64,000 bases of DNA from Epiperipatus broadwayi (GCA_028023455.1 JAQFVV010012405.1:4283149-4347148); one strand, 5' to 3'. Shown: positions 11,087 to 23,913, counted from the stretch's first letter. Notes: a model not told the origin generated them from the sequence alone. Numbers and translations: made by a program.

Positions 11087-11445
11087 TTTACAATGATTAT
11101 ACCAATAAAAACTAGGAAGTACAAATATGTACCCATATATAACACACTGGTCTATTATTGTTTGCCATATTATCTGTTAACTTCTTTTACAGAAAACCTT
11201 TCTTTATGAAATACTTCAATATCTTACCAAATTGTAGTTCTCCAATATATTCTATTCTCCATTGTACTGTATTCTCCCAATAAAAACAACCAATATTGCA
11301 GTTGTTTAGAATGTCTTCCACAAAAAATGTGCTCAAGTTCATCTTAAAACACTTTTTTAGAAGTTCTAAAATTAAATTAAATATCTTATGTGGTTTGGTA
11401 TAGTAATAGAGAACAAGTTCTGGAACTCCAGAACCATGGACTGCA
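11087..11445 (+). repeat. Diverged direct repeat, copy 1 (see 12291-12640)
   Basis: Shared landmarks with 12291-12640, in the same order, are TTACAATGATT, TAACTTCTTTTACAGAAAA with CTTTCT, CCAATAAAA, and TATGTGGTTTGGTAT followed by a TTCTGGAA block. Similarity is patchy, so the repeat is old. Confidence 0.5.
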
Positions 11446-11675
11446 GTCCAGTTCTGCCATCCCCAACACTCAGACCTCTTATGAATTCAAATTATTAATT
11501 AAACAAAAATTAAATCAATACTAAAGTTTAAAGCCTAATCAAATATATAATATTAAAGTAGATACTTTTTAACAACATCTCACTTCTTCCTGAATCTACT
11601 TTAAACTTTTAATCCACCACACATTTTTAAAACATATAAATAAAGATATCTGGAAATAAAATGCCAAGATACACT

Positions 11676-11910
11676 GAACCAGAATTCTTCAAATGACCCA
11701 AATGATAATCTCTTTCACATATCTTCATCATTTGATCTGTACTTATCAATATCAAATAATTACAATTTGATTCCCAAATATCAAACTTTCTTCACTACCA
11801 AGTGTGACATCATCAATTTCAGACAAAATCATTAATGACTATTACTAATCATTTAAATTGACATATCATTCTAGCCCAGATATAAACTTTAAATTCAGTT
11901 AAAGTTTAAT
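11676..11910 (-). repeat. Decayed repeat related to 19985-20225
   Basis: GAACCAG, then ATAATCTCTTTCACAT and CTTCATCATTT, parallel GAACCAG, ATAATCTCTTCCACAT and CATCATTGTTT at 20002-20060. Later blocks (TCATTTAA, AATATTTCTG) also line up. The hammerhead-like box of family B is visible in the 20 kb copy but not here. Confidence 0.4.
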
Positions 11911-12290
11911 ATTTCTGATGATTTTAAATTAACCATAAATACATGACATAATGAATCTAACTTTGTTTTTTCTATATGTAGCATCACACTATTTACATGT
12001 TTGAAAATGAGCTGCTATCTAAACAATGATGAGTTTAGGTCTCAATAAAAAAGTGCATTTCAAAATTTCTAAAGTGATTTTATTTTTTTACTAAAATGTT
12101 ATCTCTATTTATACATGTAACAAAAGTCTTCTTTCAGTTTTCTTAAATGTTTTTTTTTCCAATTGTTATAGTGATAATCAACAGCACCAGCCATTTGCAA
12201 ATGAGTATTGATATTCCAACTTAAAAAAAAAAGTTAAATAAATAATATACTAAAGATACACTTCATGATGAATATACAAACCAATTTGTG

Positions 12291-12640
12291 GCTTACAATG
12301 ATTGTGTTCATTTCATATTTTTATATGCTGTCTTTTCACTTCTTTTGCAGAAAATTTTTCTTTCTGAAAAACTTCAACACTTTCTTTATCCATATATTTC
12401 CAATAAAAGAAATAAAGTCTGCACCCCTTTCGAACATCTTTTATAATGTAAACTGTTTCCAGATATTGTGTGAAAACACTGTTTTAATTCATTCATGCAA
12501 ATGTTCAATCGATTGAAGATGTGATTTTAATAGATTAAAATACCACATCCTGTTAGCTGAAGAACATGTTGATCGGCCTTATTTCCTATGTGGTTTGGTA
12601 TGATCATAGATTGGCAGATTCTGGAATACAATGTTTATAG
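12291..12640 (+). repeat. Diverged direct repeat, copy 2 (see 11087-11445)
   Basis: This segment has the TTACAATGATT start, CACTTCTTTTGCAGAAAA, CCAATAAAAG, and the TATGTGGTTTGGTAT block near 12588. The frame at 12265-12516 falls inside it and carries no recognisable domain. Confidence 0.5.
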
Positions 12641-13848
12641 ATAAGGGCCCATTTCTGTCACATCTAGCACTAAAATGTCTAATAAATACTCAAGTAATAA
12701 ACCATTTGATATTTATTCTATTTCATTAATCTTATGATGACCATTCTTAAACAAAATTAAAAGTAGGAAATACTTAAAAAATTTTGATAGTATAGAATAC
12801 ATTTTAATTAAAAGATTTAGAGCTGTGAATTTGCTCTCATATTTGACATTTTAGGCATTCTGATGGAGCTGCAGTCATTACTTTGCTACATTATTTTTAA
12901 GCATATTTATGATTTATATTACAATGCGTGGTGATCTGCAGGGATTCTGTTCTATGAAGTTTCCATTTTAATGTACTATTTTTTAAAAAATCCTAAAGAT
13001 GTCAGCATTACATAAACTTATACAGACCTTTGTGTGTGATGGACAGCATCTTCTCTTCTTATGACAAAGCTATGAAGAAAGTAGCCTGGAAAAAAGATTT
13101 ATAATTGGCTGATGCTTTAGATTGCTTTATGCTAGGGCTAAATAAGATGGAAATGTGATTTTTAGCAATTATTAATGATTATAATGCAATCATTTTGTAA
13201 AAGGTTTGTTGTTAAACCAAAAACTATATCATTAGTAGGGAATTGTCTTTGAAAACATTTTATTTTTAAAAACATTATTCTTAGAAAATATATTATGAGA
13301 ACTAGAAGCAGTCTCTATCAGTTAAAAGAAAATCATTTTATTTAAAACTGTAAATAAAATCCTTTAATAACAATAAATAAGTTATTAACTTTTAGACTTT
13401 TTCTGTTTTTTTTTGAAAATAACTAATTGTAAATATATCATTTTCTTAATAATATAAAATTGTAATATCTAATATTTCATTGTTCTATCTTTTTCAATAA
13501 GTAATGTGCAGTGTCCATGTGCTTGTTATAGGTGAGAACTTCATTTAGATATTTATTTTTATAATTTTAAAATATTATTAATATTATTTTTAATTGTAAT
13601 TATTAAAAGGCTTAAATATGTACGTTATAAAAATAGAAATTAATTATATAATATAAAAAAAAAGTCTTAATTACAAAAAAAATTAATCAAACATGGAGTC
13701 ATGTTTAACATAATATTCACTAGGCTCTACCCAAAAATTTTACAGGCAGAGTTGACATAGAATGGTTTAAATAAGAGTAAAATATTATAGAATGTTATTT
13801 ATTTTTAAAATTACAAGTTTTAAGTATTTAAATAATAAAATAATGGCA

Positions 13849-13850
<2 letters not shown>
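12641..13850. other. AT-rich DNA, nothing recognised
   Basis: Homopolymer-rich sequence with no coding or RNA signal that I can identify. Confidence 0.45.
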
Positions 13851-13943
<93 letters not shown>

Positions 13944-13960
13944 CATCATCATTATCATCA
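13851..13960. repeat. (AAT)n microsatellite
   Basis: About 31 uninterrupted AAT units are followed by CATCATCATT-type variants. It produces long poly-isoleucine frames on both strands, which are artefacts. Confidence 0.97.
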
Positions 13961-15840
13961 AATATTTTATTGCTTGAAAATTCATAAGAAATTCAAGCAG
14001 GTTGCACAATTCATGAATCTTGAGTTTCATAATCCATTGCTCTATTATTATACCTAACTATGTAAAGTAAATAATGAAATAGTTTAGTTTTTGGAAGTTC
14101 ATTAAAGGTTTGAGCACTGAAGATATCAGGGTGAAGCCATGTTCCATAAATCTGAGTTCTAGATTCTGCCTTTGTACCACCACCCAAATCACCCAAAACA
14201 AAGATTTAATGTTTATAAAAAAAGTATTACTGTTACCATAGACTATGGATTTAAATATTCATTATATAAAGTAATCCAAATATATATGCTTTAAACTAGA
14301 ATAAGTGCATAAATCAGTTTACTTTAACACAGCTGAACAAACCAAGCAATTAATTTGCAGATAAATTGTAATAACAATATTTTCCCTGATGATAGGTGAG
14401 TTTATTGCAAATGATACTGAGAAATTCTTGGAATTATTGAATATTTGAGTAAAAAAAAACAAAAATAGTAAGATTGATTACTAAAAACTATAGTAAAGCC
14501 ACAAATTATGCTATATCAAAATACATGGCTTCAATTATACACTATCAAAAAAAAATTAAACAAACAAAAATGTTAATAAACAAGAAAAAATCCATTAAAA
14601 TTCACAAGTTTAATAGACTTTACAATACTTAAATAACTATTTTCCATTTTTGAATGCCATAAGTAATATATTTTAAAAAATAAAATACAATTGGTAAATA
14701 AATTCTTTTATCTCAGAGCACTGTAAATAATTATGTTCATTAAAAAATATTTTCAGTTTATGTTGAAATCATACACATTTTATTCATTCTTTATTATCTT
14801 TTCCAAATTTGATATGCAGTATTTCACACACTAAATTAATTTCTATGTGTAATGCAAAAAGTTTTACAAAATTTTAAAACATACTAAAAGTTAATACTAA
14901 CTTAAAAACATCATAACAATTAAAGAGATGATAGTTTCTTGATAGTGAAATTAATTTATTATGATTCTTTAAGAAATAAAAGCTATTGAAAAAAGAATAT
15001 TGCCCAGAACATATTTAATTGGAATAAAAAAATCAGACATTTTATTATTTACTTCATTTAAAAATTAAAAATACAATGCAATAAGATTTTTTTTATTCTT
15101 ATTTTTTCAGTGAATAAAAAATATATATAAATGTGTCCTCTCAATTTATTATTAATAACTGTTTTATTAGTATTTTTTAATATTTTGTTCACTATAATTT
15201 AATTATATATGCACTCTTACTATATATATATATATAAGTAATTAGATATACAGTTATATATATATATATATATAACAATTAGAAAACAGTCAACACTTAG
15301 ATAATCCCAACATAGTGTGCCAAGGCCAAATTGGCACATGTATATAAAATAATTTTGTCATAAAAAATTACTAAAACAAAAAAATCTTTTGTAAAAGAGT
15401 TGAAATAAAAGTTGAAAAATAATTGATTAAAAGTGTGAAGGGGGATTTATTAAAGTTAAACTGAAGGTTTTATAAAAAGGAAGTAAAGAGTTTATTATTA
15501 TTAGTTGAAATACAATTTAGAAGCTTTAAAAAAATATATAAATCTCTTCATTTAAATTAAAGAAGAAAAAGTATTAAAACTAGTTTTGATGTATAGAATA
15601 AAATTATATATGGGCGTGCAAATATAAAATAAATGTATCAGTATTAAATATTATAAATAAATGAAAAATATATTTAAAAAAAACACAGCGGTGCGCTACT
15701 AATTAAAGATATGAAAACAATGCATTTTGAAATAGCTACTACTAATTAAACAATCAATCAAAAAACACGTCATAGAATTAATTGCTAAAGAATTTCGACA
15801 ACAGATATTTGCCGGATGATATTAAAAGGAAAACACTTTG
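13961..15840. other. AT-rich DNA with (TA)n tracts
   Basis: Two TA-repeat tracts occur at about 15220-15236 and 15256-15275. Otherwise I see only long A and T runs and no gene. Confidence 0.45.
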
Positions 15841-15844
15841 TCGG

Positions 15845-16225
15845 TATAAATACTGAATATTTTTATCAGAAATCAGTTAAGAGTTTTTATTCAGTCTAGT
15901 TTGCAGTGACAGTCTTGATAACAGTGCATTTCTATTATGAATCCAGAAACAAACATGCATTGTTGAGCAGCTTTTGGAAATATACGCTCGTGCTCCAGCC
16001 TTTTTAGTCCAACAAGATCAACAAAACCTGCCTGTGAAATAATGTCTGCATAACAACTCAGAAATCCTCTGTCAAACGTTCAACTGTCTTCAAGAATAAA
16101 GCCAATGGATCTGCATAAAATCTCTTCAAGAAATGTCCAAATCTAACCGGTTAGATATAATCCATCAGAAGCAGCAGAAGCAGCCAACAACAAGCAATAT
16201 CCACATTACCAAAAATCCTAGGTAA
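15845..16225 (+). promoter_or_regulatory. Possible promoter and untranslated first exon
   Basis: GGTATAAATA at 15842-15851 is a good TATA box. About 30 bases downstream is ATCAGTTAAG, which fits an initiator. The following 350 bp is less AT-rich and more complex than its surroundings, and ends CCTAGGTAAAC at about 16218-16228, a plausible splice donor. Frames in it are short; one reads IVEQLLEIYARAPAFLVQQD before a stop. It could be the first exon of a host gene, an LTR-type promoter or a coincidence. Confidence 0.28.
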
Positions 16226-16685
16226 ACCTTTATTTATTATCATTTATATGTAGTAGCCACTGCTGTAATTCGTAAATATTCAAGATTCAAATTATGTGAA
16301 CTCTATCATACATAAAATGAACTATTGATATGTGTGTTTAAGTTTCAAATGCTATTAATGCTTTATTATTATATTTGTGAATACTATATGGTTTAATATG
16401 TGCATGATCATTATATCAGTGTATTAGATAAATTAGATAAATACCAATGTTCTACTATTAAAATCTACAAGAATATTTAAACTAGCCTAGAAATGTTAAT
16501 TTAAAATGTGTGTGTATTATATTTAAATTTATAGAATGTTTAAAATTATTTAATGTTAGTTAATAAATTGTCTTTAAAACTTAAACTTTATTTGTCAGTC
16601 AATTCTTTTTACCAACCTTTTATTAATTCCTTCCACCACTAATTTGTATAATTTTGTTATTGAATTAAAATTAGACTGAGCTAGT

Positions 16686-16960
16686 TTTAGGGAATGTTTC
16701 GAGTGCGGGATTATGAGCCTACTGCCCGAATACGTTAGTCTTCAGACTAGCTGGCACCCCGGGGTTTACCCCGAAACAAATAAAGTATTTGGATAGTAGG
16801 GGTTTGAATCTAGCAGCCGAGATGGGCCATTATTGATAGTTAAAGCTATCAATAAGATCTCCCATTTTGCTCGAACATGCCGGTTCGTTCACGTAACCTT
16901 TATAAGATTATAAATGTATTATGAAGGAGTTTAAAACCAGCCAAAACTTATATATACTTA
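16686..16960. other. GC-rich island with hairpins, unidentified
   Basis: This is one of the few GC-rich stretches in the window. It contains the perfect stem CGGGG-TTTA-CCCCG (about 16759-16772). A longer imperfect stem runs from ATGGGCCATTATTGATAG to CTATCAATAAGATCTCCCAT (about 16824-16866). GGGTTTGAATCT at 16799 and CCGGTTCGTTCACG at 16880 resemble tRNA B boxes, but no tRNA cloverleaf forms. It could be a structured RNA or the head of a SINE; I cannot identify it. Confidence 0.4.
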
Positions 16961-17123
16961 TAAGTAGGTGGTTTCAGCAGTTCGACCCGGTGCAATAGAT
17001 AACCAACAATCACAAACTATTGTCAAAGCAACATCCTTTTAACATATATATATATGTATTACAAAGAAATCAAGTCATATGTCACATGACCTACTTTAAC
17101 AAGCTTGTATTGCAAATGTTATA

Positions 17124-17366
17124 TATAGAGTTCACAAATAAGCTCTTAACAAGCTTTGCAGAATATCCCCAACCCCAGACCAGTTTCTGATACTGGATTC
17201 CTCAGTGAGATGCTAGGATATTCAAGCATTAGATTAAAAATACCAAGACAAGCCCAGCACTTTATCTAACGCATAACTATTAAGTAGAAAATCTGAAAAT
17301 TTCAAACTGATCTGGGGTTGGGATATGCTACAAAGCTTGTTAAAGGCTTATTTGTGAACTCTATAT
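17124..17366. repeat. Foldback element D, about 60 bp terminal inverted repeats
   Basis: The left end (TATAGAGTTCACAAATAAGC, CTTAACAAGCTTTG, then ATATCCCCAACCCCAGA) is the inverted copy of the right end (TCTGGGGTTGGGATATGC to GCTTATTTGTGAACTCTATA). Between them lie about 120 bp. The left arm carries a hammerhead-like motif on the minus strand (17161-17223), and the right arm keeps a broken version on the plus strand (CAAACTGATC). There is no coding capacity. Confidence 0.87.
17161..17223 (-). ncRNA. Hammerhead ribozyme-like motif in element D
   Basis: On the minus strand the order is GAATATCC, TAGCATCTCA, CTGAGGA (17205-17199), an 11-base stem II region, GAAA (17187-17184), ACTGGT, C (17178), TGGGG and GGATATTC. 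Outer stem I is a perfect 8 bp pair (GAATATCC with GGATATTC), and inner stem I pairs CTCA with TGGG. The core bases are all present. Stem II (ATCCAGTATCA) pairs poorly, and stem III ACTGGT is one base off a palindrome. Likely a decaying copy. Confidence 0.58.
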
Positions 17367-17370
17367 AAAA

Positions 17371-17386
17371 CACACACACACACACA
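17371..17386. repeat. (CA)n microsatellite
   Basis: Eight CA units follow directly after foldback element D. Confidence 0.9.
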
Positions 17387-17399
17387 CATATGTATATAT

Positions 17400-19250
17400 A
17401 GCATCTGTTGTTATAAGTGTTTGTTAAAAAGTTACTGTAAACTTGCAGTTCATTAACAATACATATTCAATTGCAATTAAAATTTATCAACAAAACATGA
17501 GCTATTATATGCTATGTATAATATATCTGATGAAAGCTTGGAACAAAATATAATTCATATCACAACTCCACTTCATTTCTAAATTTATATAATTTAAATA
17601 TATATCATTATATTTAATTTTATATAAATATCAGGGAGTGGTGTTTGATGTTATTGGTGAAGAATGCATATCCTTGTGAATAAGTTACTGACTGAGCTTC
17701 GATTGCCGATGCACATTACTTCATCATAGGGCTAAATCACTTAGTGCCATTTACCCTGCTTGATCTGTTTTTTATGTTATTAACAATTTTTTTTTATCAT
17801 CAACAATATGCATCTCATAATCTTCATCAAACCTACTTAATTCCAGAGATTTACTGTTAATTATAGTCACTGAAGACTAACATAAATCTAAACAAATCAT
17901 GTTACCTAATAAACACCATATTTTAGGAAATGCCAAATCTATAACCCTCTTCTTTTCAATTATTTATACATGTGGTCATAGATCAAGGTGTTTCCTTGCC
18001 TCTATTTATGGATAATTACTGCCTTTATAAATACAATTTAATTATGTAAATACCCATTAAACTTTGTGATACAGCTCTAAGATAATATGCTATAATAAAT
18101 TGGTTAAGATAATGTCAAGTACAGCAAACCGTCATTAACGATTACGAAGTGTCCTGCCTAATCAAAATATTTTATCACCTAATTGTCTTACTTATCTTTG
18201 AGCAATGTATATATCTAAATGCCACAAGTGGAAAGGTAAGCAGTCTATTTAATAAATAAAGTGCAGCAGGATAGAGTTTTCACCAACAGTCTCTCATAGA
18301 TGAACCATTAGAAAAAAGTAATACCAGGCTTATTGGTTTCTAAATCCATGAGACTTTGATGAGTTTTTCACCCCAGTTTTATCCTAAGAATAATTAGGTA
18401 TCTATTTTACCAACCAATGTTAGATTATTAGCTGAATTGGTGTGAGCATACTACCTGATTAAAAAAATCCTATCTCTCTTGCAAATAAATTCTCTTGGAT
18501 TTGAACCCAAATCTAAGCATATCAATTAAAGGGAAGACACTATTCTGAACCCTAAAAGTTATGTATAAATCCTATACTAATATAAAAGGGCTTCAAAATC
18601 ATAGGATAATGAAAACATAATTAAATAAATAAACAATTACTATTAGAGAAGAAAAGAAATCAGAATTAAAAATTATTCTGCAAATTGTTACTTATTTAAC
18701 ATCTTAGATTAATATAAATGCAGTGTAAAATAATTGTGTAACATTACTGTAATAATTAAAACTAACTTTTTTTTTTTCAAAAAAAAAAAAAAAAAATTAA
18801 AAAAGTTAAAAGAAAAGTTAGAAATAGAGTAAATCTTCTTAGGTCCGATCAAAAACCTTCAAATAATGGCCTACTTATAAGATTAAAGCAAAAAAAAAAA
18901 AAGTTTCACAAGTTCTTGATAAGTGCATTGTATTATTAAGGTTATAAGTGATTAAAATATCTATCCAGATATTAAACTCTGTGTGAAAAAATGAAAGATA
19001 TTTATGAAGTTGATAGTTAATATTTGTCTAAAAAGAAAAAATAATTGGTATTCTAAGTAAAAAAAACAAGTCCCCAATATGCACACAACCCATGAACATG
19101 GGTCAAATATCACTGATATTAGTGTGATATTTGGCTTATACTCTGCAATTACCTTTTAATTGTGAATTGCTTATTTGAAATTGTACTTACGTCTAACAGC
19201 TGTTAAAATTTTAAAAGTTATTTCCTGTTGGATAACACCGACATTTATAC
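17400..19250. other. AT-rich DNA, nothing recognised
   Basis: Includes a T-rich/A-rich inversion (about 18768-18797) and scattered A runs. No gene signal. Confidence 0.45.
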
Positions 19251-19251
19251 A

Positions 19252-19370
19252 GTCAAGCGTTGTTAGCCGAGAGGTTATCGCAGCCGCCTTGCAAGCAAGT
19301 AGTTGGTTGCAGACGGTTGTGGGTTCGCCTCCCGGCCGATGCTATGACATATGAAATATATATATATATA
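19252..19370 (+). repeat. tRNA-derived SINE, copy 1
   Basis: The head GTCAAGCGTTGTTAGCCGAG contains an A box (TAGCCGAGAGGTT) and is followed by a B box GGTTCGCCTCC about 60 bases later, then CCGGCCGATGCTATGACAT and a TA-rich tail. The head resembles a Leu/Ser-class tRNA. RNA polymerase III would transcribe such an element, and a LINE would mobilise it. Three further copies (25420, 49726, 50980) share the body and the GCTATGACAC end. ACATTTATA before and ACATTTTATGA after it may be a target-site duplication. Confidence 0.85.
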
Positions 19371-19875
19371 CATTTTATGAATTGTTTTGTCACCTGTTTA
19401 ATGTAATTTATTATCTCAAAATATTAGAGCTAGATTATAATATCAATAATAAGTGAATACTGTATTTATTTATGTAAGTACATGTTTTATAAACAATATT
19501 GTGTAATTGTATAATATACACTGTACCTTTATTTATATAGAAAAAAATACCTGTATTCAAATTATAAGAGTGTTTAATTGATATCTAAAATTCAGCAGCA
19601 GAGTTTAGTTGTTTTTTTTGTTGGTTTCTTAATCAAGAAATCATTTAGGATTCAACGCATTTGTTTATAAACCTTGATAAATAGGGCCTCTAATTCAAGA
19701 AGATCTAGTCTTTGCCTACTTTCGCCATATAATCCCACATTCCTAAAATTCAAATAAAAAATTAAGAAAATTTATTTAATTTGGTAAATAAACAAAATTT
19801 ACTATTTTGAAGCTTTATTTTTTAATTTTTTTTTATATTTTCTTGAGCAATCAAAAAATGTCATGATTAGAATAC

Positions 19876-19887
19876 CCCCCCCCCCCG
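19876..19887. repeat. Poly(C) tract
   Basis: A run of about 12 C, unusual in this AT-rich DNA. Confidence 0.9.
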
Positions 19888-19984
19888 ACTAAAAAGAAAA
19901 AATAAAGTGTAAAACATGATTATTTAATTCACTTATCCTTGTGGAGAAATGTAACCAAAGACAAGAAAAATATTATGATTCCCA

Positions 19985-20225
19985 AGATTCACCTTTCATG
20001 TTGAACCAGCACTCATCAGTTGGCCCAGATCATAATCTCTTCCACATCATCATTGTTTAATATATATATATATTCGATTACTATGGTTTAATTAATATAT
20101 GTCAAACTTGTCACTCTCACAACTTTGACACAAATCATTTAATCAAAGTATATTAATAATTTTTATTAGTCATTCATTAGTCTAGAGATTATCCACTTAA
20201 TGAATAATATTTCTGTAGTGTAATT
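19985..20225 (-). repeat. Family B repeat, diverged copy with hammerhead-like core
   Basis: On the minus strand CCAACTGATGAGTGCTGG is followed by TTCAACATGAAAGG: CTGATGA at 20019-20013 and GAAA at 19997-19994, with stem II GTGCT/AACAT nearly complete and CCAA/TTGG as stem I. The palindromic stem III of the other family B copies is lost, so it is probably inactive. The rest parallels 11676-11910. Confidence 0.5.
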
Positions 20226-23200
20226 TTACTACACTATTCTTACACAAGGTAAAAAATTTGTTTTGCTAAATAGTATTAAAGGAACAGTTTTTTACCCTAC
20301 TTTAGTCATCTATTGTAGTTTTGAGCAATCAATGGACACTAGACAACATAATGCTATAACATCATCTCCACCCATCCCATTTTTGCTTATTGTCATCATC
20401 AAAAAAGATCAAATTTCAAAGATGGAACTAATGTACTTATTAATCTAATAGCTTTTTTTATTATTTTATACTATTTGAGCTGATAACTTGAATTGTAAAA
20501 AAGCCTTAAGGGTTTGAATCCAAGATAATTCTTGCATAATTATAAAGATATGAGAACAGGTTACTTCTATATATTTTAAAAACTTTGGTTTTATATCAAA
20601 TTATAGTCACTTTTACCCATTGGCTAAAGTGGTTAAGACCCACAGCAATATTACATGTTTTCATCTGATATTATTTCTGGTATTAAATAGGATTACTTAC
20701 ATGTACTTCAAACTTAAAATTTAATTAGTAAATGGAAATATTTACTTAATTTTAAAAAAAATCATATTATTGATAGAAAACTTGTTTAATATTTGGCAGA
20801 AAATTCTAATAAAAATAATTTATAAATAGTTTTAATAATATTAATAAATTTGAAATAAATTTACTTATTTATCAAATAAATTTACTTATTTAACATTTAC
20901 ACATTTAAGATAAACTACATGACTGATTATTTGTATATTAGTTCATCTTTAATTTTATTTTTAAAAGCTTTTATTTAGCTTAAGGCTTCTATTTGTTTAG
21001 GTCAAATATTGAAACTGATTTTTAACTTACTATCAAACAGATTTTCTTCAAATTTTGTATGCATGTTCAGTTTTGATGATAATGCAATATAATAATGCAG
21101 TATTTCATAACTGCCCAATCTAACAGTGTTGATAGGTTTCATTTTAAACTGTATTCAAATCAGCTCAGTAATGCACAATGGATGACATATATTAAAAAAA
21201 AAAACATTTTCATTTAATTTGAAGAGCAAATTTTTGGAGTATTTGCAGTTAATTTAAATTTAAAAAATGAAATGAATATTAAAATCTTAATTTCCATTTT
21301 AATTGTTTGTGTAAAACTTTTTTTTTAAAACTGCTGTTTTAATAAAAATCAAAATCTTGTAAACAATTTTAATCTACTTCTACAAAATGGTTTTTCTTTA
21401 AATTTTGTACATCTTTGGAATAGATGAACATGTAATTTTCAAGGTTATCCAGCCTAATAATGTTGGTGAGTTGTGAATTTAATTAAAAATAGTGGCAATA
21501 TGATAACATTTTTTAAATTTTCAGATTTTAATTTGAATGTCAATAATTTTTCTGTTTGTGATAAAACATTGAGAAATTGAAGTGGTATAAAAATAGAGTT
21601 TTTAACAAGAAGCCAGTTGGAAAATATCTAAACACTAAAAAATAAGAAAATAATATAGCTGGTTAGAGATTAATTGTTTCCTAAAATGCAGCATAAATAA
21701 AAGATCTTGCATAAAAAAAGTAAGCAACTATAATGACTTACTGTAAAAAAAAAATAATTTGCTACTTTATATTCAAAATATATAAAAATTTCAATTAAAA
21801 AAATAAAGCTTAAATTAAAAAAAGTCTTCAATTAGTGAATAAACATTAAGCATATTATTTAAAAAAATTATTAAAGTATAGTTTTTACTGTAAAAAAACA
21901 AAAAACATTTCGATAGCTATAATTAAAAAAAAGAAAATGATAATTTTTTTTATTGACAGTCTACCATTTTGTTTTTACATAGCTAGAGAATATTTTCTGA
22001 ATCATAATTCATTAAATTAAAGCACTCACAAAAACTAGAATCAACATATATTTTAAAATTTATATTTGATGCAATTTATTATCAAGATTTTTCATTTTTG
22101 TGATACTTATCTAAGAAAACATAGATTTTTTAATTTTTTTTAAACACTTCACAATATTATTTATTTTACACAAATACAATAAAATTAAATAAAAAATTGA
22201 AAAAAAAAGTATATTTAAAATAAAAGCTGCTATTATCTGAAAATAAATTATGAGACTTTTGATTTAAAATTGAGTAAGAAAATAATATTTTAATCTTACA
22301 TTTAGTAATCTTTGGTCATATAAAGTTAATTATTAATTTCATAATGCACAAAATCATTTTTTTTTCCCATTAAAAATAATTTACAATTATAAAATTGATT
22401 TAGTAAATATATTTTATCTAAGGTCCACATTTTAAAATTTAATACAGTTTGTGATCATACATGATGAAAGTAAGTTTTCGAGTACTTATTGAACTGAATG
22501 AAACTGTATTTTTTTTGCTTTTGTAATTGATAATGAAGAAACATTTTTTTTTACTTTGAATGTATTATAAATGAAAGCAGTCATTAACTTGTGAAAATAC
22601 TGGATGAAAGTTAGATAAAATGCATTAATTATGTTTTAATTCCATAGTAGTGTGTACTTTATAATGAATAAACTCTATATTGTACTATATATTATTCATA
22701 TCAATATCAACATTTTATTATTAAATGATATAGCTTTAGTGAAGCCATTATCTTCTGATGTCATCAATCTTACAAAATGGCCACTATTTAAAAAAAATGG
22801 TGGTTGTTTTTTAAAAAAAAGTTTTAACATTTTTTTTAAAGATTGTTGTAATGAATAATTGATTGTAAATCGAACTAAAGAGAACAGATTAATGATAATC
22901 ATTATGATGAATCCTTACAAAAAAATCTATCACTGAACATAGTAAAGATATATATATATATTGAAAAATGCTTCTATTTAATTTTTGGATTAAAGCACTA
23001 GAAAACTAAAAATATTTTTTTTCTTGGACCACAATTTTGGCTGGTATATAATAATTGTAAATAAAAATATGAAGAGGGGGATCATAAATAATTAATTTAA
23101 TCACAAATTGTATTGATCAAATTAATTAATTAATGGATTCCTCATGATTTTAGTTAAATTTAAATATAAAAATGAAAATTGTGTTTCAAGAATTTTTTTT

Positions 23201-23394
23201 TTCTTTTAGTGCTTTAGTCTTCACATTAAATAAAAGTATTTTTTAACAAATATTATATATATATTATTTCGCTTTTGTGTATTGAACTAAAAAGTTCATC
23301 ATTTAATGAAAAGTCTTACAGTATGTTTTTACACAAACAACTTTTTTTTTTGAGATTATCAATTTTTTTTTTTAAAAACAACAGTTGTATTATA
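20226..23394. other. Long AT-rich stretch with only faint repeats
   Basis: About 3.2 kb of very AT-rich DNA. Segments near 21010-21150 and 21360-21490 look like distant copies of one another (CAAATTTTGTATGCATGTTC against TAAATTTTGTACATC, then GTGTTGATAGG against ATGTTGGTGAG). No genes are recognised; overlapping frames near 22650-22900 on both strands are low-complexity. Confidence 0.4.
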
Positions 23395-23539
23395 GTCAAA
23401 ATAAGAGTCATAGATCATATGACCCTATTTCTTAAGCTTGTAAGTTATAAACAATGAGGATTTCCAATTCCTCTACAAGTTTTGTGATAAATGCTTAGCC
23501 AGAGCCAGCACTTAAAATATCTCTGTCAGGAACCCCTCC

Positions 23540-23604
23540 CCAAACCTCTGACCATGGTTTCATGCTTTGGGACTCCTCAGTGAGGTGTCAGGCTAGATTC
23601 AGAC
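23540..23604 (-). ncRNA. Hammerhead-like motif, family C copy 1
   Basis: On the minus strand CTGAGGA (23580-23574) is followed by GTCCCAAAGCAT, GAAA (23561-23558), the perfect palindrome ACCATGGT (23558-23551) and C at 23550. CCTC before the core pairs with GAGG after it, with an A-A mismatch next to the core. Stem II has one mismatch (C-C). Core bases are intact. Confidence 0.58.
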
Positions 23605-23913
23605 ACTAGATCTAAAAATACCAACCCAAAGCCAAGCAGAGATAAAAATTATCTATTGAGTAAAAAATCTGAAATTTTCAGACATTTATATGACTTCAAA
23701 CCTAGCTATCCAACTCAAATAGTTATATGGGGCTGATAGATCTTCAGCCATACCATATATTAGTAGTCTTGGCAATATAAAATTGCATAAGACTTATGGC
23801 AGAGACTATAAATAGTCAAAATAAGAGTCATAGATCACATGACCCTATCTCTTAAGCTTGTAAGTTATAAACAATGAGGATTTCCAATTCCTCTATAAGC
23901 TTTGTCTGAACCT

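Noticed and set aside
13785-14030. Poly-isoleucine frames on both strands
   Set aside because: They translate the AAT microsatellite and have no other content.
14387-14400. CTGATGA without repeat context (also 10959, 11916, 17529, 26110, 46697)
   Set aside because: No GAAA at the right distance and no stem II; chance matches.
16746-16770. TGGCACCCCGGGG as an LTR retrotransposon primer-binding site
   Set aside because: No flanking LTRs or gag/pol similarity were found, and the string is explained by a local CGGGG/CCCCG hairpin.
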